NCBI GenBank assembly: GCA_018385315.1
Contig: JAHAZJ010000166.1
Span: forward strand, 1-44,672
DNA: 44,672 bases
Reading direction: 5' to 3'
From: Treponema sp.
GTDB lineage: Bacteria; Spirochaetota; Spirochaetia; Treponematales; Treponemataceae
Shown here: piece by piece, positions 38,866 to 44,672 of the stretch
Numbering within the stretch: the first letter of the stretch is position 1
How the letters are laid out: each line of letters opens with the position of its first letter
Notes under the pieces: generated by a model
Databases searched by the model: none
The model's input: the letters and a program-made list of their open reading frames with translations, nothing else
Told to the model about the DNA's origin: nothing
Program-made: the position numbers and the translations under genes

Positions 38866-40527
38866 ATGATATTGGAATTAGACTCAACGCTTTTTAAATT
38901 TATAAAAAGATTTGTGGGTGCAGGAATTATTTTTTTTGTATTCCTCTTATCAGCTTGTAGCAAAAACTCTGCATTACATAGGGAGATTACAGATGGAATT
39001 GCAAAATATCAATATTTTGAAGATGCAGCCATGTGGAATCATATTTACCATGGGACGGATGCTTTTTTTATTCCAGAAGCTGTAGAACCAAAAGCAATTA
39101 TAATTCCTCATCACGATATTACTACTGGAAATCAGAATAGCTTTTACAAGGCTTTGTCTTATAAAATGCAGCCTTCTGTAATTGTTGTGGTAGCTCCAGA
39201 TCATTTTGAAATGGGGCAAAAGCTTATTACAATGCCTGAAAATACCACTTTTATGGCACCAGAAGGCAATATGGAAGTTGATGCAGATTTAATTTCTCGC
39301 ATTTCCGGGGCAGATGAGATAAAGGATGTAGTTTCATTGCAAAGTGATTTGTGGTTTCAAGAGCATGGAATTTTCATTCACACTCCATTTTTAAAGCATT
39401 ATTTTCCACAAGCCAAGTTTGTTCCAATTCTGGCAAAAATGCTTACAACAGATCAGGAGTTTGAATCCTTTGAAAAACTTGGACAGGTTTTAGCAGAAGT
39501 TTTACCAGAAGATGCCCTGGTTGTTGCTTCAGTAGATTTTTCCCATTATCAAATTCCATTAATGACAAGTTTTCACGACAGAGTTTCACAAAATACAATT
39601 CAATGTATGGAAGATCCTCGTTATGCAGAAATAGATAGCCCTGAATCAATACAAGTAATTTTTTCTTACTGTAAGGCTAAAAAAGCAGATAAACCTGTTT
39701 TAATAAACCGTTCTTCAACCTATGATTACATTCCAGATGAATATGTAGAATCAACATCCCATCAGTACTGGTGTTTTTATGATGATTCTTTGGATTTGCT
39801 TACAGAATATGATTATTTTTCGAAAGTTCCAGAGACAAATCAGCGATATAACGAAAGTATTGATGCCAGAAATCAGACAATCTTAATTGGTGGAAGCGGT
39901 AAAACAGAAGCAGGCATTCGTACAACCTGGAAATGGGACAGATATAATACGGCTACAGATCCTGCAGATATTCTTTTGCGGGATGTGGCTGGAAAAGAGG
40001 CCCGTTTTTTATATGGTTTTGATGCAGTTATTATGGATCCAGAGGTTGGTACAACTTATGAACGAACACTTCATAATACAACCCTTACAGTGGATACAAT
40101 TTCTATGAAAGATTTTCAAGGGAAATATAAAAGCATTTTTGCAGAGGCATTTGATAAAACTTTTGGAGATATGCTATTACCTGTATTAAAAAAGTTTTTT
40201 ACCAGTAGGGAAGTAAAAGTGCTTGAAGTTGTAATGAGCACTGGTTTTACTCAAATAAACAAAGAAACAGTAAAATATGCTTTGACCCAATACGATGTAG
40301 TAGTTTTCCGTGATAATGAAGGAAAAGTTGATGGTAAAGCTTATATGATGGGGTCAGATTTAATTCTGAAAGAATATAATCTTGGAATAATCCATGGAGA
40401 AGGAAAGATAAAAGGTTCCCTTCTTGCAATAGATTTTTATAAAGGTGGAACAACTACTGCTACTTTTGATTATGAATCAGATACAGGGGTTGTTCCTGCT
40501 ATTTATCAGTTTATTCCAGAAGAGTAA
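38866..40527 (+). CDS. exported MEMO1-family (AmmeMemoRadiSam protein B-like) lipoprotein
   Basis: The N terminus has a hydrophobic helix ending in a lipobox-like LLSAC (Cys31). Residues about 60-290 match the MEMO1 family, related to ring-opening dioxygenases: IIIPHHDITTG, VVVAPDHFEMG, EHGIFIHTPFLKHYFP, VPILAKML and VVASVDFSHY, with the histidines of the metal site kept. These proteins usually belong to the AMMECR1-MEMO1-radical SAM trio and are cytoplasmic; an exported lipidated form is unusual. The C-terminal 230 residues (from about 325, QTILIGGSGKTEAGIRTTWK) are unrecognised. No AMMECR1 or radical SAM gene is adjacent. The start ATG lacks a ribosome site and may be coupled to the gene 9 nt upstream. 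Confidence 0.78.
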   Translation: MILELDSTLFKFIKRFVGAGIIFFVFLLSACSKNSALHREITDGIAKYQYFEDAAMWNHIYHGTDAFFIPEAVEPKAIIIPHHDITTGNQNSFYKALSYKMQPSVIVVVAPDHFEMGQKLITMPENTTFMAPEGNMEVDADLISRISGADEIKDVVSLQSDLWFQEHGIFIHTPFLKHYFPQAKFVPILAKMLTTDQEFESFEKLGQVLAEVLPEDALVVASVDFSHYQIPLMTSFHDRVSQNTIQCMEDPRYAEIDSPESIQVIFSYCKAKKADKPVLINRSSTYDYIPDEYVESTSHQYWCFYDDSLDLLTEYDYFSKVPETNQRYNESIDARNQTILIGGSGKTEAGIRTTWKWDRYNTATDPADILLRDVAGKEARFLYGFDAVIMDPEVGTTYERTLHNTTLTVDTISMKDFQGKYKSIFAEAFDKTFGDMLLPVLKKFFTSREVKVLEVVMSTGFTQINKETVKYALTQYDVVVFRDNEGKVDGKAYMMGSDLILKEYNLGIIHGEGKIKGSLLAIDFYKGGTTTATFDYESDTGVVPAIYQFIPEE

Positions 40528-40547
40528 AAGTGTGATTGCAGCTGGTT

Positions 40548-41516
40548 TTAGTTTTTACTGTACCAGTTACAAATTACATCTTCAGCCTTTTTTAGGTGAA
40601 TATTAAAGCCTGTATCTTTAGAAGCTTCTTCTTTTGTTCTATATATTACAGTGCTCCAGTCCCACCAGAAATAGCCCATGAACCAGTCTTTTTTAGTCAT
40701 GACAGCAAGAGACGATTCATAAAAATTAGCCTGTTCATCTTCGCTCCAGGGGAACTCTTTGTGAGTAAAATCCCAAGGCATTTGAGCACAACCCAATGCA
40801 CTACGGCATCCAATTTCCATAAAAATAATTTTTTTACCAAGACGTTTACTTACTTTTTCAAGATTGTAAGCAATTTTTTCCCATTCACCTTCCATCTCTT
40901 TTTCAGTAGCCCCCGGAGCTTTTTCTACAGGGTAGTAGGCTGAAGTACCAAGGTAATCAATAGCATCATACCATTGAGCCACTTCTTCTTTTCCATGATT
41001 TGTGTTGTAAACAAGAGGACCACTGTAAACAGCTCTTACTTTTGCAATAGTTTGTCGCCAGTAAGCTTCTTTTCTCTCTGTCCCCAGCATTTCACAACCA
41101 AGACAGAACATTTCGCATTTAGTATATTCTGCAATTTCTGCATAGTGCTCCAAAAAAGCACCATAAAATTCAAACCATTTAGACCAGTAACTGTCCTGAT
41201 TGAACATAGTTTCATCTGGAAAATTAATAAGGGCACGCCAAACACCATCAGAACAGTTAATCATAGGTTTGAGGCAAACTTTAATCTTGCGAGAATGAAA
41301 ACGATTAATTGTATCAATGATTTCCAGGTCTGGCATGTTAAAACGGTAGTCAAAATAAATTTCTGTAGAAGAAAAAGTTTTCTGATTCACAGGAACTGCA
41401 AGACAAACCCAGTTAATCCCTGTGTCCATTAATGCGTTTTGACTATAAATGCCATCATCACTGTTATATAAACCCTTTTTTGCATAATATCCGTATGTGA
41501 ATCCTTTAATTTCCAT
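40548..41516 (-). CDS. GH113-like endo-beta-mannanase
   Basis: A TIM-barrel glycosidase of clan GH-A. Landmarks are KGFTYGYYAKKG at the start, KIKVCLKPMI, the probable acid/base glutamate in MFCLGCEML, TSAYYPVEKAP, the probable nucleophile in IIFMEIGCRS and the aromatic GYFWWDWSTV near the end, all consistent with GH113 beta-1,4-mannanases. There is no signal peptide, so it would act inside the cell on imported manno-oligosaccharides, parallel to the cytoplasmic GH27 enzyme that removes galactose side groups. The ATG has AGGAGAA upstream. Single gene, convergent with the MEMO gene. Confidence 0.82.
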   Translation of the reverse strand: MEIKGFTYGYYAKKGLYNSDDGIYSQNALMDTGINWVCLAVPVNQKTFSSTEIYFDYRFNMPDLEIIDTINRFHSRKIKVCLKPMINCSDGVWRALINFPDETMFNQDSYWSKWFEFYGAFLEHYAEIAEYTKCEMFCLGCEMLGTERKEAYWRQTIAKVRAVYSGPLVYNTNHGKEEVAQWYDAIDYLGTSAYYPVEKAPGATEKEMEGEWEKIAYNLEKVSKRLGKKIIFMEIGCRSALGCAQMPWDFTHKEFPWSEDEQANFYESSLAVMTKKDWFMGYFWWDWSTVIYRTKEEASKDTGFNIHLKKAEDVICNWYSKN

Positions 41517-41550
41517 GAAATTCTCCTTTTACAATTATATTACAGTATGA

Positions 41551-41565
41551 TGGGGACAGGGATAA
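41551..41565 (+). repeat. dispersed short repeat, copy 3 (intergenic)
   Basis: TGGGGACAGGGATAA matches the first 15 bases of the two copies inside the GH27 gene 39 kb away. Here it lies between the divergent GH113 and purE genes. Confidence 0.55.
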
Positions 41566-41611
41566 GGTATAAATCTAGAAATTAATTGTATTTTTTGATA
41601 TTATGTATAGT

Positions 41612-42106
41612 ATGAAAGTTGCAATTTTTTTTGGATCTAAATCCGACACAGACAAAATGAAAAAGGCTGCCGAAGTTTTAAAGGAATTCGGTGTTGAATA
41701 CAAAGCATATATTCTTTCTGCCCATCGTGCAGGTGCTTTATTAAAGGAAACTGTTGAACAGGTTGAAAAAGACGGTTGCGAAGTTATTATTGCAGGGGCA
41801 GGTCTTGCTGCTGCTCTTCCTGGTGTAATCGCTGGTGAAACTGTTATTCCTGTAATTGGTGTTCCTCTTGAATGTATCAGCGAAAAATCAAACGGACTTG
41901 GTGGGATGGATGCACTTCTTTCCATTGTACAGATGCCTCCACAGATTCCAGTTGCAACAGTGGGAATTGGTAATGCAAAAAATGCAGGCTATCTTGCTGT
42001 TCAGATTCTTGCTATTAAATACCCAGAGCTTAAAGAAAAATTAAAGGCATTTCGTGCAAAGCTAGCAGAGGATGCTAAAAATTCAGGGCTTAATGTGGCT
42101 CTCTAA
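41612..42106 (+). CDS. purE: N5-carboxyaminoimidazole ribonucleotide mutase (class I)
   Basis: PurE moves the carboxyl group from N5-CAIR to C4 of the imidazole ring in purine synthesis. Motifs are FFGSKSDTDKM (phosphate loop), YILSAHRAG (the catalytic SAHR), IIAGAGLAAALPGVIAGET, GVPLE and SIVQMPPQIPVATVGIGNA. The SAHR and MP features fit class I rather than the CO2-using class II enzyme known from Treponema denticola. Length 164. The ATG at 41612 matches the family start. There is no ribosome site, but an extended -10 (TGATATTAT, ending 41604) lies 7 nt upstream, so a leaderless message is possible. First gene of purE-hisG-hisB-rnhA. Confidence 0.93.
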   Translation: MKVAIFFGSKSDTDKMKKAAEVLKEFGVEYKAYILSAHRAGALLKETVEQVEKDGCEVIIAGAGLAAALPGVIAGETVIPVIGVPLECISEKSNGLGGMDALLSIVQMPPQIPVATVGIGNAKNAGYLAVQILAIKYPELKEKLKAFRAKLAEDAKNSGLNVAL

Positions 42107-42121
42107 AAATAGGAAATATAA

Positions 42122-42994
42122 ATGGATAAATTAAAGATTTTACTTGCTAAAGGCAGAATATACGAATCAGTTTATGCTCTTTTGAGTGATGTTGGTATTT
42201 CTATCAATCTTCCAGAGCGTCAGTACTTTCCAACAACAAATCAGAAGGATCTTGCGTTCCAGGTTGTAAAACCTCAAATCACAAGTCTTTTGCTTGCTAA
42301 TAACAAGGCTGATGTTGGTTTTAGTGGAAAAGACTGGGTTTACGAAAATGGTGTTCAGGATGATGTTATAGAAATTATGGATCTTGGTTTTGATCCAGTT
42401 CGCATTGTTGCTGCAATTCCAGAAAATAAAGATTATGAAAAACTTCTTAAAGGTCCTGTTACAATCGCTACTGAATATCAGGCATTAAGTAAAAAATATG
42501 TTGAAGATAAAAAAATCGATGGTACAATTTTCCGTACTTGGGGAACTTCTGAAGGTTTCGTACAGGATACAGAAGATTCTATTGCTCAGATTTTGATTGA
42601 TAATACATCTACTGGTTCTTCATTAAAAGCAAACCGTCTTAAAATTGTTGATACTTTGATGGAAAGTTCTACAAGAATGTATGCTTCTAAAGAAGCAATG
42701 AACGACCCTGAAAAGAAACAGAAAATCATGGAACTTAAGATGCTCTTTGAAACTGTTCTTAATGCCCGCAGTCGTGTAATGCTTGAAATGAACTGTTCTG
42801 AAGTTGATTTTGATAAATTGATTAAAGGGATTCCAAGTATGAAAAGCCCAACTGTTTCTCCTTTGTTTGGTGGAAACGGCTATGCAATCAAAATTGCAGT
42901 TAAGAAATCTGAAGTACCAACCCTTCTTCCAAAATTACAGAGTCTTGGAGCTACAGACATTGTAGAATACGAACTTAGAAAAGTAATGCTTTAA
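42122..42994 (+). CDS. hisG: ATP phosphoribosyltransferase (long form)
   Basis: HisG joins PRPP and ATP in the first, feedback-controlled step of histidine synthesis. The N terminus LKILLAKGRIYESVYALLSD, the PRPP-binding loop DNTSTGSSLKANRLKI and the aspartate in ADVGFSGKDWVYE identify it. The C-terminal 75 residues (VSPLFGGNGYAIKIAVKKSE to YELRKVML) are the regulatory domain of the long form, which binds histidine and needs no HisZ. Length 290 is normal. It follows purE by 15 nt with GGAAATAT upstream. PRPP comes from prs in this window. Confidence 0.94.
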   Translation: MDKLKILLAKGRIYESVYALLSDVGISINLPERQYFPTTNQKDLAFQVVKPQITSLLLANNKADVGFSGKDWVYENGVQDDVIEIMDLGFDPVRIVAAIPENKDYEKLLKGPVTIATEYQALSKKYVEDKKIDGTIFRTWGTSEGFVQDTEDSIAQILIDNTSTGSSLKANRLKIVDTLMESSTRMYASKEAMNDPEKKQKIMELKMLFETVLNARSRVMLEMNCSEVDFDKLIKGIPSMKSPTVSPLFGGNGYAIKIAVKKSEVPTLLPKLQSLGATDIVEYELRKVML

Positions 42995-43068
42995 TCATTA
43001 AAAAAAAGAAAAGGGTAAGTTGTGAAATTAATAGTTATGTTACAATCAGATTAACATAGAGGATGAAT

Positions 43069-43686
43069 ATGGCAAGAATTGCAACTGTAAAAAGAGTGAC
43101 AGGGGAAACCCAGATTGAATTAACTTTGAATCTTGATGGAAGTGGAAAGTGCGATGTAAAGAATCCTATTGGTTTTTTTGATCATATGCTTAAATCTTTT
43201 TGTAAACATGGTCTTTTTGATTTAAGGGGTGAAATAAAAGGTGATCTTGAAGTAGATCAGCATCACACAATTGAAGATACTGGAATTGTTCTTGGTGAAT
43301 GTTTTCGTAAAGCCTTAGGCGATTGTGCCGGCATTTATAGAAGCGGCTTCTTTATTTATCCAATGGATGAAACTTTAGTTCAGGCTGCAGTTGATTTTGG
43401 CGGACGTGCTTATCTTGTTTCTAATGCAAATCTTACTGGAATTCCTCTTGTTTCTGTGTCTGGTGGAAAAGAAGCAAGTTTTCAAACAGACTGTTTTGAA
43501 GATTTTTGGCATGGTTTTGTAAATGCTGCTCAGTGTAATCTTCATATTGATGTGATTCGTGGAAGAAGCGATCATCATAAGGTTGAAGGAAGTTTTAAAG
43601 CTGTATCTCGTGCAATTCGTGCAGCAGTTGAAATTGATGAACGAAGAAATGGTTCAGTTCCTTCTACAAAAGGTGTAATTGCATAA
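43069..43686 (+). CDS. hisB: imidazoleglycerol-phosphate dehydratase
   Basis: HisB removes water from imidazole glycerol phosphate, the sixth step of histidine synthesis. The two metal-binding motifs are DQHHTIEDTGIVLGE and DHHKVEGSFKAVSRAIR, with FFDHMLKSFCKHG and YPMDETLVQAAVDFGGRAYL. This is the single-function form (205 residues), without the phosphatase domain of enterobacterial HisB. The ATG at 43069 is chosen because AGAGG lies 6 nt upstream; the ATG at 43063 directly abuts it. The 74-nt gap after hisG holds a possible promoter (TTGTGA at 43020, TACAAT at 43041, 15-nt spacing). rnhA starts 2 nt after its stop. Confidence 0.95.
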   Translation: MARIATVKRVTGETQIELTLNLDGSGKCDVKNPIGFFDHMLKSFCKHGLFDLRGEIKGDLEVDQHHTIEDTGIVLGECFRKALGDCAGIYRSGFFIYPMDETLVQAAVDFGGRAYLVSNANLTGIPLVSVSGGKEASFQTDCFEDFWHGFVNAAQCNLHIDVIRGRSDHHKVEGSFKAVSRAIRAAVEIDERRNGSVPSTKGVIA

Positions 43687-43688
43687 TT

Positions 43689-44138
43689 ATGGAAGATATT
43701 GTTGTTTACACAGATGGTGGATGTCACGGAAATCCTGGTCCTGGAGGATGGGGAATTGTTGTTATTGCTGATGGAGTTGCAAAACAACTTTCTGGTGGCG
43801 AAAAATTTACTACTAACAATAAAATGGAATTAACTGCGGCAATTGCAGCTTTATCTGTAATTAAAAATACACCTTCTTTTGCAGGTCGTAAGGTTGTTGT
43901 AAATATTGACAGTCAATATGTTAAAAATGGAATAACAACCTGGATTCACAGCTGGAAAAAAAAGGGATGGATTACAGCGGATAAAAAACCAGTAAAAAAT
44001 CAGGAATTGTGGATTCAATTGGATAATCTTAATTCTTCTATGGAAGTTACCTGGAACTGGGTAAAAGGCCATGCCGGTGTTGAATATAATGAAATCTGTG
44101 ATCAACTTTGCCAAAGTGAAATCGCCAAGTATGAATAA
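43689..44138 (+). CDS. rnhA: ribonuclease HI
   Basis: It cleaves the RNA strand of RNA-DNA hybrids, removing R-loops and primers. The catalytic carboxylates are visible: Asp8 in VYTDGGCHGNPGPGGWG, Glu in NNKMELTAAIAAL, Asp in VNIDSQYVKNGI and Asp in EICDQLC, with the KKKGW handle region and VKGHAGVEYNE. At 149 residues it is a plain type 1 enzyme with no hybrid-binding domain. It lies 2 nt after hisB and closes the purE-hisG-hisB-rnhA run; the link to histidine synthesis is positional only. Confidence 0.95.
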   Translation: MEDIVVYTDGGCHGNPGPGGWGIVVIADGVAKQLSGGEKFTTNNKMELTAAIAALSVIKNTPSFAGRKVVVNIDSQYVKNGITTWIHSWKKKGWITADKKPVKNQELWIQLDNLNSSMEVTWNWVKGHAGVEYNEICDQLCQSEIAKYE

Positions 44139-44186
44139 AGAGTAGGTTTAAATTAAAGAAAAAATCACAAACAAACTTCCCACAGC

Positions 44187-44340
44187 GCAGTTACCTAAAA
44201 TGGCTACCGCAGAAAAAAGCCTTCTCAAAACCGCTAGATATCGTCGCTAGACGCTAAGGGCGGCAAGGAAACGATAGTTTCCGCCCTTAGAGCCTTTTTG
44301 AGAATTCTTTTTTTCTGCTCCCGCCATTTTAGGTAACTGC
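44187..44340. repeat. 154-bp palindromic element with 18-bp terminal inverted repeats
   Basis: GCAGTTACCTAAAATGGC (44187-44204) is exactly complementary to 44323-44340. Further inward GCAGAAAAAA pairs with TTTTTTCTGC, TTCTCAAAA with TTTTTGAGAA, and CTAAGGGCGG (44254-44263) with CCGCCCTTAG (44281-44290), enclosing a small GGAAAC-GATA-GTTTCC hairpin. The whole can fold as one long rod with a side bulge at CGCTAGATATCGTCGCTAG. There is no coding frame. It could be a MITE-like element or a structured RNA, and its strong stem may also end rnhA transcription. Confidence 0.65.
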
Positions 44341-44553
44341 TCCCCGATATTTTTAATATTTTCTTTCATTAGTAAAATAGGCCCCTAGAAAAGCGGGGAT
44401 TTTAAGTGAAAAACATTGCATTGTGAAAGTTTCAAGCATTTATGGCAGTAAATGAGTGATTCTTTTTTGAAAGCGGGGATGTGTTTTGTAAATTCTGCCC
44501 CTTCCGGGCCCATGGTTTGAATAAAGAAAAATTAAAATACCAGGGAAGTCTTA
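44341..44553. other. gene-free stretch with a short G-rich direct repeat
   Basis: No coding frame or RNA is recognisable here. AAAGCGGGGAT occurs twice (ending at 44400 and 44480), and TCCCCGAT at 44341 is a partial inverse of it. This is possibly decayed repeat sequence. Confidence 0.35.
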
Positions 44554-44581
44554 GAGTAAAAGTACGAGAGCGAAAACGGGA

Positions 44582-44672
44582 CTACGAAGTGCCTCTGAAG
44601 CTGACGAGCACAGCGAGATGGATAACTTCCAAACAGCTTCAGCGAGCAGCTTCGTAGGCACGTTGTAGCGGT
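44582..44672. repeat. GC-rich inverted-repeat element, cut by the window end
   Basis: CTACGAAG (44582-44589) pairs with CTTCGTAG (44650-44657), GTGCCT with AGGCAC (44656-44661), and CTGAAGCTG (44595-44603) with CAGCTTCAG (44634-44642), around a GACGAGCACAGCGAGATGG loop. Composition and the CGAGCA/CAGCGAG wording resemble the insert inside fic. The element probably continues past 44672. Confidence 0.5.

Noticed and set aside
41612-42106. PurE as the class II (CO2-using) enzyme known from Treponema denticola
   Set aside because: The SAHR motif followed by AG, the MP motif and the AGxAAxLPG region fit class I; the class II signature is absent.

Overview
The window reads like the chromosome of an AT-rich, anaerobic, saccharolytic bacterium, most probably a Treponema-type spirochaete of gut or rumen origin. 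I infer this from the gene mix and from resemblance, not from any marker rRNA. The clues are a rubrerythrin/flavoprotein oxygen-defence fusion, formate-tetrahydrofolate ligase, cytoplasmic GH27 and GH113 glycosidases, GalE, an HD-GYP protein, many secreted or lipidated TPR proteins, and a small (Alu-less) SRP RNA. There are no phage genes, transposases or CRISPR arrays. Most genes are ordinary chromosomal genes in short operons.

Layout. 1-5.6 kb: SRP RNA (minus strand), a secreted von Willebrand-A protein, a GH27 alpha-galactosidase with an internal carbohydrate-binding module, a conserved hypothetical gene, a Ser-Ser-Arg tRNA cluster followed by a highly structured repeat that duplicates the tRNA-Arg 3' end, and a Fic enzyme carrying an in-frame palindromic insert. 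5.7-11.5 kb: a flavin reductase-rubredoxin-rubrerythrin fusion, an ATPase gene remnant, an RsmI-like methylase, the prs/sugar-kinase/HAD operon and tRNA-Arg(CCU). 11.5-19.4 kb: a receiver-like/ATPase/cNMP-binding regulator, a SemiSWEET-SGNH fusion, a CitA/DcuS-type two-component pair, fhs, an RsuA-family pseudouridine synthase and a YugP-like zinc peptidase. 19.4-26.4 kb: citrate synthase and, upstream on the same strand, a tightly packed seven-gene run encoding a TPR lipoprotein, a Cys-rich secreted protein, a LolA-like/YidD fusion, two paralogous TPR membrane proteins, an unknown protein and an XRE-cupin regulator. This run is the best candidate for an undescribed (envelope-biogenesis) system.

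26.4-34 kb: galE, an M20 peptidase, an operon of a degenerate PurH-like protein, MraY and a small membrane protein, an orphan D12-class adenine methyltransferase, and a nuclease/phosphatase-fold lipoprotein whose Shine-Dalgarno lies in a terminator-like hairpin. 34-44.7 kb: the era/HD-GYP/TSCPD/ychF operon, two secreted proteins (one MEMO1-family), a GH113 mannanase-like enzyme, and purE-hisG-hisB-rnhA. The window closes with a gene-free 0.5 kb holding a 154-bp palindromic element and the start of another structured repeat.

Functional themes are sugar breakdown (GH27, GH113, GalE, sugar kinase), nucleotide, histidine and one-carbon metabolism (prs, purE, purH-like, hisG, hisB, fhs), translation support (tRNAs, SRP RNA, Era, YchF, pseudouridine synthase) and envelope construction (MraY, the YidD operon, lipoproteins). 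Short structured repeats, several inside or abutting genes, are the other notable feature. All assignments are by reading alone; no search was run.
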